Of a DNA stretch of 64,000 nucleotides, positions 39,211-51,531 are shown piece after piece. The DNA comes from Liolophura sinensis (Eukaryota; Mollusca; Polyplacophora; Chitonida; Chitonidae), in NCBI RefSeq assembly GCF_032854445.1, contig NC_088307.1:18240017-18304016 (forward strand), written 5' to 3'. A program made the position numbers and the translations under genes. The notes under the pieces are model-generated. The model was not told where the DNA came from. It did not search any database and worked only from the letters and a program-made list of their open reading frames with translations. Positions within the stretch are counted from its first letter, which is position 1. Every line of letters begins with the position of its first letter.

Positions 39211-41275
39211 CCGGTTTCCCCTTCCTATAAAACAGGCCGCCATGACATAATAGATGTGGAACGTTCTTGGGTATTGAGTAAAAATTAGTCGTAGACATGG
39301 GTAATGGTATGTAGAAAGTGCCTTCAGACATTTCAAATAAAGGTGGCAGCCCACGAGGCCCGCCACATCTGGTCAGGTATGCCAGGAAAGTTTCTGATTC
39401 AAAGCTTTTTCATCATTATTCATCATTGGTTGTGTTTTCACTAAAGTCTTTCTTTCACGATCGACATTGCGGGAATCGCTAGATGTTGTGTGATTTGGGT
39501 CAATAGGTGAGGACTGGTATAGGCTTATTTATGTATGGTTTAGAGCTGTGTCAAAGTCCAGTTGATTTCTTCATTGGGCAGTGTATATAATGAGGATTAC
39601 ACATCCTTTAAATGACGCAATCAAATTTATCCAGATTACGCAATGATTTTATGTTTGACTTTGTAACTATCCTTATTACAAATAGGTTTGAACTCGTATA
39701 TCACATACATACCACTTTGAACAGTCGTCAGTATAGCCTCAGGATTTTCAACGAATACAAAGATACAAAACGGCAGAACACAGGTTTACTTAAGTTTATA
39801 AATTTAATTTACTCTTGTAGAATCTTATAGTAATATGAACTATTAACGGCAGGGATGTATACATCTGGATCAGGACGTTTTAGACATGCGTGGACATGGA
39901 ATCATATCTGTATTTTTGTTTTAGTTTACTTATAAGTGTCGTTACAAATTAGTGTAGGCTATATTGATGCGTTGACAAATGGCAAAATAGAACTATCTTC
40001 TCTATGTACAAGGAAGCTTGCAGTCGTCTTCATGTGACGGTGAACGTCATACCATATATACCAGGCAGATGTACGAAGAGAGATTGTACAGATTATGAAT
40101 ATACGCTCTTCTCAAGGTTTGTCAAGCGTTATAAATATTTGACTACCTGTATTTGATTTAGCCGTGACAGAGTTTTCCCCGTTATCTGTTATCTGCTGAC
40201 GGTCCAGAGTTCATACCTGAGATTTACCTGTAATCAAGGGACAGGTGAAGCTAAGGTTGTTAACTGCATTACCTTAATGCACGGGATATAGTGGACGGAG
40301 GTTGACTCAATTCACAGATTGTGGGCAGCTTCCTTTTCCTGCTCGATGCTTCGTTTACGCGAGGCTAGCTTATACGCTCGGAACAGTTGTAAGTTCTTAA
40401 CGCAATTAGATGTTCTATAGGATTAATGATGTTTGAGAAAACATGCTATTGTATATGACAAAATGTTTTACTGGAAAGATTTCATTGCAGACACAACTGT
40501 TGGCTTCTGTAAGTTAACTGCTAACTGCGTATAGAAGCAATTAAGTTTGACCTTTGCAAGTAGGCCCCTAAGTACGCTTACGTTGTACCAAACGACTTAC
40601 ACCGAGTGTCCAAACTAGTTAGAACAAGCAACTAGGTTAAACCAAATAACTTAGATCGTTCATATAAACTATACCAGCCATCTACAAGTAGTTAGACAAA
40701 GCAAGTTAGATCGGAGAGATAGGTTCGATCATAGCAATTGGATTAGACCACCATGCAATTGCATTAGACCTGAGGCTATTATATTAGTCCTAAGTTAGAC
40801 CCCAAATCAATGAACTATATGTAAGACCAAGCTGTTAGGCGATAAAACAAGCAACGAAGTTAGACCGCAGCAATGAAGTTAGACCCAGTTATGTCGTGGC
40901 AACAAGTAAGTTAGACCCAACAACAAGTTATGCCAATCAACTATATGTAGGACCAAGCCGTTAGACGTTAAAACAAGCAAACGAAGTTAGACTCAGCAAC
41001 GAAGTGAGACCAACGAATGAAGTGAGACCCAGCAACAGAGTTAGAACCAGCAAAGAAGTTAGACAAAGCTGCTAAGTTTCATAAGGCAACGAAGTTACAC
41101 CCAACAACTAGTGAAACCAATCAACTATATGTAAGACCAAAAGGTAAGTTAGATCCAACAGCGAAGTTTGACCAAGTAACGAAGTTAGACCCAGCAACGA
41201 AGTTAGGCAAGGCAGTGACTTTCGACCAAGCAACTTACTTAGACCCAGCAACTACTTCAGACCGGACAAGTTTTA

Positions 41276-41838
41276 ATTAAACCATGGAACTGTAAATCAG
41301 ACCATGCACCTAAGTTAGACCATGCAACTAAGTTAGACCATGCACCTAAGCTAGACCATGCACCTAAGTTAGACCATGCAACTAAGTTAGACCATGCACC
41401 CAAGTTAGACCATGCACCTAAGTTAGACCATGCACCCAAGTTAGACCATGCACCTAAGTTAGACCATGCAACAAAGTTAGACCATGCACCTAAGTTAGAC
41501 CATGCACCTAAGTTAGACCATGCACCTAAGTTTGACCATGCAACTAAGTTAGACCATGCACCTAAGTTAGACCATGCAACTTAGTTAGACCATGCACCTA
41601 AGTTAGACCATGCACCCAAGTTAGACCATGCACCTAAGTTAGACCATGCACCCAAGTTAGACCATGCACCTAAGTTAGACCATGCACCCAAGTTAGACCA
41701 TGCACCTAAGTTAGACCATGCAACAAAGTTAGACCATGCACCCAAGTTAGACCTTGCACCTAAGTTAGACCATGCACCTAAGTTAGACCATGCAACTAAG
41801 TTAGACCATGCACCTAAGTTAGACCATGCAACTTAGTT
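41276..41838. repeat. 18-bp array (about 31 units), intergenic
   Basis: Uniform TAAGTTAGACCATGCACC units, preceded at about 40700-41275 by much more degenerate AAGTTAGACC-type copies. Open frames on the minus strand (GAWSNL repeats) come from the 18-bp period. No gene is recognised around it. Confidence 0.9.
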
Positions 41839-43035
41839 GACAAAGCAAACCCAAACTACAGCTAAAGAGTAAATCAAACAGACTTCAGACCTAATTCACA
41901 TCAAAGTTGTTCAAATACCTCAGAGCAACCCATTTAATCCTTTCTTTCAATTGGATATAACACCCGGGAACAAAGAATTTAATCTTCATATATAGTGGTA
42001 AGAAAAACTTCATTTGAAATGATAAAGGGGTTAACTTGTAACAAACGAAGTCTGCTCTTCTTATCGAAAACCCTGTCACCCAGGTTTTATATCAGGTGAA
42101 ATCAGAATGATATCAGTGGGTTGTGACCATGACTAAATGCCTCATGCGGTATTTTCACATCTGGAAAATAGCGCGGATATGAAATGGGACAAGCTGCTAT
42201 ATGGATTATAATGAAATAATCATCAAAGATAAACAAAAAGATTCGCAGTGAAAGACACATAAAACCGCTTGTATTCCTGGTAAATATGAAGTAAATTGAA
42301 TTTAATAAAAAAAACAAGCAAAAAAAAAAACAAGCAAAAAAAAAAACCAAAAAAAACAGATAGACCAAAATAAATAAAGAAATAAATCAGTAAATGAAAA
42401 AAAAAACACTGCTAATATATACGTCAACATCTTAAATGGTAAGTTTCCAACAGGCTGATGTCTATTTTCAAAGGAACGTTATTGTTAAAGATTTCTCACA
42501 AACGACGACACAATTTATTTCTACTATACAGTAAATTAATCCGTTCGTGTAGCTTCTCTTTTAAGCTTTGCTTATGCTGTATTCAAAATAACCCATTCGT
42601 CATCTTATAATTTTTAAATTATTCTAAATAAAAAGCTTTCGAAATACACAGTTAAAGTCTTGTATCACTTACCAGGGTTAATATTTTGACATCTTTTTAG
42701 TGAATTTCTAGAGTTTTTAATTTTACTGTTCTTCCTACCAGGTTATTTTTTTCCATATCACATCCATATGCATGAAACACCAATCAAAGAAAGATATAAA
42801 TTCTTTCCTATTCCTAAAATAAAACGAAATTTAAACCTCATTCTGTTATCCTGTATGGGAGCGGGCAGTGGACGAATGTTTAGCGCATGCCCACCTTAAT
42901 TTACCTTAAACAGTGGTTTACACATGCCAGCTGCTCCGGTTTCTTCCTCTTATAAAACTGAACGTCGTCATATAAGTGAAAAATTTTGACCTTCGCATTA
43001 AACAACAATGTAACAATATACCCTTTAAATAGTGT

Positions 43036-43236
43036 AAGTATGCGGTCGCTGTGAGTTCAAGTTCAGCTTTCTCTCCGGCCGTACGTTGGAAGGTCTGCCA
43101 GTAACCTGCTGATGGTTGTGGGTTTCCCCCGGTTTCCTCCCACCATAATGCTGGGGGCCGTCGTATAAGTGAAATATTCTTGAGTACGGCGTAAAACACC
43201 TATCAAATAAATAAATAAATAAATAAATAAATAAAT
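43036..43236 (+). mobile_element. SINE family A
   Basis: GCGGTCGCTGTGAGTTCAAG (B box), TAACCTGCTGATGGTTGTGG, TTTCCTCCCACCATAATGCT, with a long AAATAAATAAATAAATAAAT tail. Intergenic. Confidence 0.8.
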
Positions 43237-44749
43237 AGTGAAAGTAAAAATTGGTACACTCAAGAAAAAGTAATGTATTAATTTTAGCAGAAAGTCTCTT
43301 GTCTGAGTGATGCCAAGAACGTATTCTGTTATTATAACACAATACTGTGTCATATTCAACATAATATCCTGTTAGTTTAATAGAATATTTATGGTGAATT
43401 AATAGAATATGTGAGTTATATTTACCAGAATAATTTGCTGCAATAGCAGAATACATTCTAGCATCACTCGTCACAATTTCTATTAAATTTAACAGATTAT
43501 TTTTTTTAAGTGTAGGCCCGTATATAGGTTGATTGAACAAGTTGCTCTGTGCCCTGAGAGTTCAGTGCACGCGTCCTGAACACTAATAGTCCGCCTGAGT
43601 GTCTCCTCTGACAACGTAAAGAAGTTAATGGGTCGTTCTTTCGTTGGTTTGTTACCTGTTTACGATGACCTGTTATTTCTAGTCCTCGGTCCTATCCGTG
43701 CTTTACGGTCGAGTCAATATGTATCACCAGGTTGTCTTGACATCACCTTTAGTCACATGTTCAGCTACGCAAATTTTCCTTGTAGATGTCAGTTTTTAGT
43801 ATATTTGGTAGTTATTCCAGAAACGTATTTATTTCATTTTTGTTCAACGCCACTGATGAAAATTCCCACGCGGGTGCATGCAATGTCGCTATAGTCTATA
43901 TTCATCGAGATGAATTCGATCGCAACATGTACTGGATAGGTTAAAGTTGCTTTAAATAGGTTAAATATTTCTAGAGAGGGGGGAATCCGTAAATTCCATG
44001 TTCAGCTCCGGGTTTGAACCACCCTCGTGAGTTTGAGACTAAAGACAGACATTTGTAACCATCCACTGACCCATACCCAATGCTATTTGCCTGGTGTTTT
44101 ATATGCTGCTTGTACCTCGAGTTATTCAATTGCGCGATATAGGTCTACACTTACGCATCTATTGCAAATTTCAGGCAACTATAAAAGCCCCGATGGAACG
44201 CCAATATTTTAATTTTTGTTGACAACATCTGTATACTGAAGGCATTAAGTTGATTACCCAATGCTTCGATCCTCTTCTGACGGCTCTCATGGGTCGAGCG
44301 AACTAAAGTTACTCGCGCGAGTCCACGCTCTCCTGAAAGAATTATAACAGTGGGATGACATATTCTGACATTCATGTATATCGTATTGGTTAAATTTAAT
44401 CGGTTGCGTTTTGGCTATTTAAAGAATTCCCGATTCGTAATTTAAAGCTATTTATCCATCAATTTTCCCTGTTCAGTGCGAATCGATCATCGAGCACCCC
44501 ATCGATTGTGAGATATCGTGAAAACATTTTCATCACCTAGGTTCTTGTGAGCACCGATTTTGGGCGGGAGAACCATATTTCTGTAGCTATTGTTCATGAG
44601 GCTGTGGTGTCATGCAAGAGTAGGCCGAGGGGCTCTATATTCATCGTGTTCAGCTGGAGATATGAACACTTGCAATCAAAGGGCAACTGAGACACATATT
44701 TTGATTATCTACAACCTGTATGCTTGCACAGTACACTTGAATACTTATT

Positions 44750-44998
44750 TCACTCAGTGACCCAGAACACAACTTGCGTCTTTCCAGTATCATTGAAAGC
44801 TGTCCACTGCTTCTCCTTGCAAGGTCCTGTCTTAATTGCGTAATTTATGGACTTTCTTAGTTCTTTGGTGGCTTTCTGTTGAACGTTGTTTTGGTAATTG
44901 GCCTTGCATGCGCTTATTGACCCGGCTGGGATATGAATGTGTCGATGCCTAGATACATATGTAGATGGCCTTCCATTAATAACCAATGTCAGCCGTAG
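44750..44998 (-). other. Unassigned open frame, possible exon
   Basis: A minus-strand frame ending in a stop at 44750, with coding-like content (RLTLVINGRPSTYVSRH, AGSISACKANYQNNVQ, AIKTGPCKEKQWTAFND). It has two Cys and mixed composition unlike the repeat frames nearby. No clear 3' splice site precedes it, and I do not recognise a family. It could be a last exon, a decayed element or chance. Confidence 0.2.
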
Positions 44999-45089
44999 AT
45001 TGGAAAAGGTGTACAGTGGAATGAAATATGAATAATTCCCTCAGCATTTTTGTTTCATGATCTAAACACATGTATCACAGAACAGATTT

Positions 45090-45093
45090 TCAT

Positions 45094-45124
<31 letters not shown>

Positions 45125-45262
45125 TTTTGATTGGTGTTTTACGCCGTACTCAAGAATATTCCACTTATACGACGGCGGCCAGCATCATGGTGGGAGGAAG
45201 CCGGGCTGAGCCCGGGGGAAACCCACGGCCATCCGCACATATCTGGAAGACCTACCCACGGA
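45090..45262 (-). mobile_element. SINE family A upstream of the LRR gene
   Basis: TGATTGGTGTTTTACGCCGT, CTTATACGACGGCGGCCAGC, GAAACCCACGGCCATCCGCA, with a pure TTTA-type tail. Little divergence, so a young copy. It ends about 150 bp before the LRR start codon. Confidence 0.85.
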
Positions 45263-45382
45263 TTCGTATGTAAGTGTATTTCGCGAAACAAAGGTATATA
45301 TTTTTAAGCTGCTAAAAACATCTTACTTACAACTAAGCCACTCAATCATTTATATTTTTACATAAAGTTTCAGGTTGAACGA

Positions 45383-45448
45383 ATGCCACTTGGAAAAAGA
45401 AACGTGATATCACGATGGAGGGGCCTTCAAAGTGGGCGTGGCTTCTGA
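45383..45448 (+). other. Upstream ORF overlapping the LRR gene start
   Basis: An ATG at 45383 opens a 21-codon frame, out of phase with the receptor, that runs across the main ATG (45415) and stops at 45446-45448. If the 5' UTR includes it, it would reduce initiation at the main start. A TTTCAG at 45368-45373 could be a 3' splice site, which would place this ATG in the coding exon's leader. Confidence 0.35.
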
Positions 45449-47739
45449 AAGTTGCCTCCCTTATTCTGATTTCTGGAATTGGCCGCACCGTTGCACTCTG
45501 GGATTGCCGTGGAAACGTCACTTACGTCGAGTGTCGCGGGAAAAATTTGTCTACTTTACCAAACACCGATGACTTGGTGACACATTTGGACACGAGCCAA
45601 AACAATTTGCAAAAAATCGAATCACTGCAATATCCTGAACTCGTTTTTCTTAACATGAGTAACAATTTGATATACCATATACACAATGACGCTTTCGAGG
45701 GCATGGGAAACCTTAAAACTTTGGACCTTTCTTTTAATGCTTTGAGTGGGTCTAATTTCACAGAGGACACATTTGCAAATCTAGTCGCTTTGGAGGCTCT
45801 TTATTTACAAGGGAATCCCATATCCGCCATACGCGTCAGAACTCTGGACTCACAGGCAATGCCAAAACTGAAGCTGCTGGATTTGAGTTTTTGTGGACTT
45901 GTTCAACTGAGTGGATTTGCGGATTCTGATATCCAGTACCTCGATTTCCTTTCTTTGCGAGGGAATCGGCTGACGGAAGCTGATATTGACGTGTTTCAAG
46001 GCGTTTCCTTCCTGGAAAAGCTAGACATGAGGGATAATCCGATTCATCGGATAAATAAGCAGCCGTTTTATCATCTTTTCCACCTGAGGGAGCTATTGTT
46101 GGACAGTTGTCAGATCAGTACTCTAGGCGAGGATGCGTTTGTCGGATTGGATAATTTACAAGTCTTGTCCTTGCGGAACAACTCTTTGAGTGAACTGCAC
46201 TGGAAATCTCTTCTCCCACTGGACAAGCTGCAGGAACTGATTTTGAGCGAAAATCCCATCAAAATCATCGACACGAATTTCGTGTTGAATGTCAAGCATA
46301 TTAATTGGATGGTACAAACTCTGCGAATGGATAACATGCCTTACTTGAATTCGATTGGTCAGGACGCCTTTTCCAACCTCCAGGAGCTAAGTGTTATCTC
46401 CCTTGTGAACAACAGTCTCTTGACCAGTATTTCAGCCTCTGCATTCCGTATTCCATATGGTTCCCTAAAAACAATTTACCTCACCAACAGCGGCCTTAGC
46501 ACTCTACCCTCCGATGCCATGGACTGGGACAATTTACAGTGGGTGGACATGCGGGGTAATCCGTGGTACTGTGACTGCAAGTTTCGCTGGATATTCTACG
46601 TCAAAGGCATTACAAATAAAACAAGTCCAATAATGTAAGTACCCGGTGTTTACGGCAAATTTAGCACAAACAATTGCGTTTTCAGAAATGGCATTCAACC
46701 TGATTACACTTTCTCGGCAGCATATCTGCGTACATTTCAATCAACCTTAAAACATCGTTTTAAGAACTCTCAAACTCAGGAGTGGGTTTCCCCTAGGCTG
46801 TGCCCGGTTTCCACCCACCATAATGCTGAATGGAAAAATTGGCAACTTAATCATTGACGAAATTTTAGGTCAATAATAATATAAACCGAGCAGATATTTA
46901 GCTTACCGAATAAGATACACTTTACACTAATAAAAACACGGTGTTATCTTTTCAGTCAAATAACTTAGGTCGATTATTGTCTGTAAGGAGGAAAAGTGAT
47001 TACGGACATTTGACAAAATTTATTCTGTTCTGGAAAAGACTATCATGAAAAGTGAATGTGAACTGTATAGCATGAAACACCTTGGACAGCTATTATAACA
47101 GAACACATTATCTGAAGTGGCGATGCAATATGTAAAATACAAAACTTATGCATATTTGACTAATCATAATTGACCTTGAACTTCCTACTAGCCATATGAA
47201 GTGCCCGTTTCCTACAAGCAGCAAACAAAATGTTAGTGTTTTTTTGTAAATATTCTATTGATGAAATTACATAAGTAGATTGATTGATTTATTTCCTATA
47301 TACTTATTTTTTATGTTTAGGAGTTAAACATCTGATGTATACAAATTGTGTTCAATTCAGCGCTTACATGCTGACCATTAGGGTTTATGTTATGGTATCT
47401 TATGACTGTTTCAGCTGCCAAGGCCCCGCCGAGTACTACGGTGCCGAGCTCCTCCGCCTTTCCCCAGGGAGCCTGGGCTGCGTGAACAGGGCAGCTAAGG
47501 TCGCCCTAGGCATCCTATTAATCGCCTGTATCTGCATGGCCTTAGGATTCGGCGTCTACTTTATCCTTCAGTGGCGCCGTAAAAGTCGTTACACTATGAA
47601 GGACGTGATGTGCTGTGCGTGCGTTCGCAAGAAGGATGAACGTTACATCTCCGTGTACCAGAATGACGACTTCGAACCGTTTGCTAGGATAACCTTTACC
47701 GATGAAGACGACCGCTCTAAAACCGCCGTGGATGTGTGA
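45415..47739 (+). CDS. Single-pass leucine-rich repeat membrane protein
   Basis: Two exons (45415-46634, 47415-47739) joined in phase give 514 residues. A signal peptide covers about 1-26 (core WLLKVASLILISGIG). An LRRNT-like Cys pair (WDCRGNVTYVECRG) follows, then about 12-13 leucine-rich repeats with the LxxLxLxxN pattern. The LRRCT cap starts NPWYCDCKFRW and runs across the splice into ICQGPAEYY and LGC. One membrane helix (VALGILLIACICMALGFGVY, about 435) is followed by RRK and a roughly 55-residue cytosolic tail. The tail has CCACV, a possible palmitoylation site, and ends AVDV, which could bind class II PDZ domains (inference). Several N-glycosylation sequons lie in the ectodomain. The architecture suggests a cell-surface adhesion or recognition receptor. 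No TIR, Ig or GPCR module is present, so I assign no orthologue. Confidence 0.88.
46778..46828 (+). mobile_element. SINE family A short fragment
   Basis: GTGGGTTTCCCCTAGGCTGT and TTTCCACCCACCATAATGCT within the LRR gene intron. Confidence 0.6.
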
Positions 47740-48853
47740 AGTGTGACACCATTTGACGATATTTGAGGTATTTTATGGCTGCTCTCAAAAAGTATATTAT
47801 ATTATATTTCAAAACATAGATTTCATTCGAAGAAAAACAGCTTGGAGAATAACGGAAACAGAGTCCTATCCTACTCTTCCCATGCAGAGGTCTGTAGCCT
47901 TCCGTCTGCTAGAAATGATAGATTCGAATGGTCTGTCACGGAGTTGGTACTTTTGTCCTTACAGGGATATCAGCTTAAGAATCTTGTATCATATTTCATT
48001 TGTCAAGCAATTTTTTTCAGCTGACCAATTTCTACTTTATGCCAAACATACTTTGCAGTGTTCTACAGTTCTAGCAATTTAGCAAGGTGTGTGTATTTTT
48101 CTTTTTCATGTCCATAAAGTGGAAATAACTGGCAATTATTTAGGCATAATTATTAATTATTATTAATCTTTTTACATTTAACACAGTGTTTTTATGTACA
48201 TAATGAGCTATGACAATGTCGCTTATCCTTCCAGGCGGCAAATGAAGATTATAGTGGTGACAATGCAATTTTATAGAATTGCGTTATCATGCAGTATTGA
48301 CAAAACCGCTTTCTTGACAAATTAGCTTTGTTCAGATTGCATCCCAACTGGGCGAAAAGAATATTGTGTTTTGTAGACTTTGTAAAAGTGCTTTTGTTTA
48401 GTTCTCTGCTTTCTGAGAGTGATTGTGTCGTGTTTTTTTTCTCGTTATTATGTGGACGAGGCCTCATATCCGAACTGCTATGTTGAAAGATTCACTATGC
48501 CTTCTGTGGGAGATATCTTTAAATAACTCTGAGAATTCACATTGAAGAAAAAAGACGAACAACAGATGTCATGGCCTTTGTATGCATCGTATTCGGGAAG
48601 GGGGCAGTGAAGACCAGTCATAAAGGCCGGATTAACAATAAGCTGAAGGTGGACTATGAAAAATAGCTGCCTGAAGATAGGCTATGCAATCTTTGTAAAG
48701 GCCGCGTTTGAGAGGAGTAGCCTTATGTTTTTGAATGTAATCACTTTGGGTTTGTTTCGTTTTTTTGTCCATAATATGGCTCATCCATAATGATTGTGTA
48801 CAACGCTGCTCTAGATGTTATACCTGTGTGAGAATAAGAATCTGTTTGTAATT

Positions 48854-48879
48854 AATAAACTGGTAAATTCGTCAATAAA
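48854..48879 (+). terminator. Candidate poly(A) signals of the LRR gene
   Basis: Two AATAAA hexamers (48854-48859 and 48874-48879) lie about 1.1 kb after the stop codon, and another lies near 49005. They imply a 3' UTR of about 1.1-1.3 kb. Which one is used cannot be told from sequence. Confidence 0.4.
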
Positions 48880-51500
48880 ATCTCGATAGAGTGCAAAAAA
48901 TCCTACGGATATAATGTCTGTGTAATGAGATATCCGTATTTGTAAAATGTTTAAATGTCTGTTATTGTTGTATAGCCTCATATGTCCGGTAACGGTTGTG
49001 AGGAGAAATAAACCTGTATCTGAATCCGACGATTCAGGTGAATATATCAGATATATACAGATATCAGACACAGACAGATATATATTGTCTGATATATTCA
49101 CCTAAGGGAGTGGCGCCATTTGTGATCATCAGAGGAGAAATGCATATTCGCTGAATAGTCTACCGGTCAACTACATCCCATATCTGTAGAAGGCATGTTA
49201 GTCGAGTGGTCTACACGGTTGACATGTATTGGTGAAGATTTGGGCCTGACTTTGATGTCGCTGGTTCGAAAACCGCAAAAAATCTGTAAATTTACTTCTG
49301 CAGGTTTTTACAAAATTCTTTACTGCAGTGATGTAAATACAAAATACAGTGAAATTCGCTTTGTCGAAAGTTTGTAGTCCTTGACCAAAAACGAAATGTG
49401 TTTTAATATAGCTGTTGATATAGGCTGAAGTTTCCAAATCCAAGATCCACAAATAATCCGCGAGCAACTGTTGAAGCTGTAGTATTTTTACGAACCAATA
49501 CACAAGCTGTTTTGTGAATGTTTAATACGCCCTGATATGTACAATGTGAATCATATTCGATCAAATATTAAACCTATTTTCATTTTAAAAAAAATAATAA
49601 AAAAAACAGTTTGTGATTGTTGATTTGTCCTGTAGATCCGTGCTCAAAACGCTGTTCTTCCATGGCTTTGAATTCGTGGAGTTTAGAGGATTAGGAGAAA
49701 TCTTGAATACATGTATGTTCCCAAGGAATTCGGGGATCGTGGACCAGGGTCACCCCTAAAACCTTAAAAGAGGAAGTTGTAGCTTCCTTGCTTGGCGTTC
49801 AGCATTAAGGGGACAGTGCAACGATTGGTTGATCCGTTATCAGTATAATCGCTCGGGTGACGATTATACTACCCCATTTTGACACAACCAATTTAAAATT
49901 TAAAATTTTGAATAAATAGAAAGTTATTAAGTTACATTCGAAAATAATTCGAACTCCAATACTGCGTATGTCTACAGACATTTACATTATATACAAAGGG
50001 ACAACACTGTCGTCTCTTAACAGTGAAATATATATTTATCTATTTTAAAATCATTCTCTCCGGATCGCCACCAAAGCTTAATGGCTTGGTACTTATAGCT
50101 CAAGGAAAACCTGTGCACACAAATTCATCCAAAACCGTGTAATTTCCCATAAAAAACGATAGACACAAAGACGGTCAGGCAGCATATGCAAATATAGACA
50201 AATATATGCCATGAAAAGCACAACCTTCTTTGGTGAAAGTAACGTCGATATCAAACAAAAAAAAAATTGACAACTACCTTTTTATTTCACAACATCCAAA
50301 AAATAGCATTCTGGTACCGTATTTATAATATGCTTTACACTGTATAAACTAACCAAATACGTCTGATTTCAACAGTTGCGAGTAGCCATACAATTACATA
50401 GAAAACATTTGAATTCTTGCGTACTATCATAGCTCATCATACAACGGGTTTCTCAGATCACACACAGTGTATAGCGTCTGTCATTTATAACTCACTTTTA
50501 CAGGCTTGACATGCATACTTTTTGCAATAAAACAAGTCAACATGGTCCATAAAAGCTGGCCACATACTTTTCAAACATGTGCCACATCGATCATTTGTCA
50601 GACGAAAAAGTTTTACAATCAGTTTCTTGAAATTAGGGAACCCTATCAAAAGATTAATACCACTGTTTATTAAAAATGTAGAAATACATATGAAAAATAA
50701 AAATTTTATTTTTTATTTTTTAGAAACACAGTGAAGAGAAGAAATATGTAATAAAAAAAGAAACAAAAAAATCTTTCAGTTAATAAAAACAAGAAATAAT
50801 TGCGTGCTCTTATGTGATAAAAGGCGACTCAAACCAAGCAGAATGCTAGAAATTGCACTGTAAAATACATGCGATGCGAGACATCAGAAATTGAGACCAA
50901 ACAGATGTGCACTAAATACTGGAAGACGTTTGCGCGTCGTAAAAATTACGAAACAGCGGCTGTATTGTGCAATGCACCAAATCTGAAGTCTTGGTGAGAC
51001 GCCGTAATGGAAATACGAAACAACGGGTGTAAATAAGTGCACCAATATTCCTTGTGATGAGCGAGAGTGTAAATAGTATAGGAAACGAACAAATAAAGTA
51101 AAAAGTGATTGTAGAAATAGTATTGTGTTTTTCAATTAAGTAACAAATATCTTGCTATGTTATTGCTCTTTTTTGACGTTTTCACATAAAAACATTTTTT
51201 ATATCTCATTTCGCTCCATGTTACACAAATCATGTTACGACACCATTTTATGACAACAATCTAGTTCTAGATGTACATCGTGATAACACGATGTACGTAT
51301 GTGTACCAGGGCCGAGGTGATGTTGCAAATTTTGATGTGTCTGGGCTTTGCACATCCAGTATACATCATCCATCAAACGGTCCAACAATATATTTTTAAA
51401 TCAAGATCAAATCCAAGTTCCATTGTCCCCCCCCCCCCCCGCCAAGATAAAGACATGGGGGGTTGATTCCCATGAAAAAGGAAGAAATTACGATCATTTG
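48880..51500. other. Region between LRR gene and filament gene stop
   Basis: Holds a 16-bp-arm inverted repeat at 49036-49103, a SINE B piece at 49725-49870, and AT-rich sequence. The right part is probably the 3' UTR of the filament gene: minus-strand AATAAA candidates lie at 50666-50671, 50704-50709 and 50281-50286. A run of about 15 C sits at 51424-51440. Confidence 0.4.
49725..49870 (+). mobile_element. SINE family B, partial
   Basis: AAAAGAGGAAGTTGTAGCTT, GCTTGGCGTTCAGCATTAAG, ATCAGTATAATCGCTCGGGT. Both ends are missing. Intergenic. Confidence 0.75.
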
Positions 51501-51531
51501 CGTTGTTGTATTCCAAATCACTTTCGGTCTC

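Larger units (their letters stand above)
38000..45080. other. Intergenic region between PFDN6 and the LRR gene
   Basis: Apart from three SINE A copies and the 18-bp array with its degenerate left flank, I see no gene with exon-like conservation. A-rich runs occur at 42305-42360. A Cys-containing minus-strand frame at 44750-44995 is listed separately as a weak candidate. Confidence 0.45.

Noticed and set aside
41257-41439. GAWSNL-repeat frame
   Set aside because: By-product of the 18-bp array.
43025-43540. 171-codon minus-strand frame
   Set aside because: Most of it is SINE A body and tail translated ([14 protein letters not shown] type, seen in many other copies).
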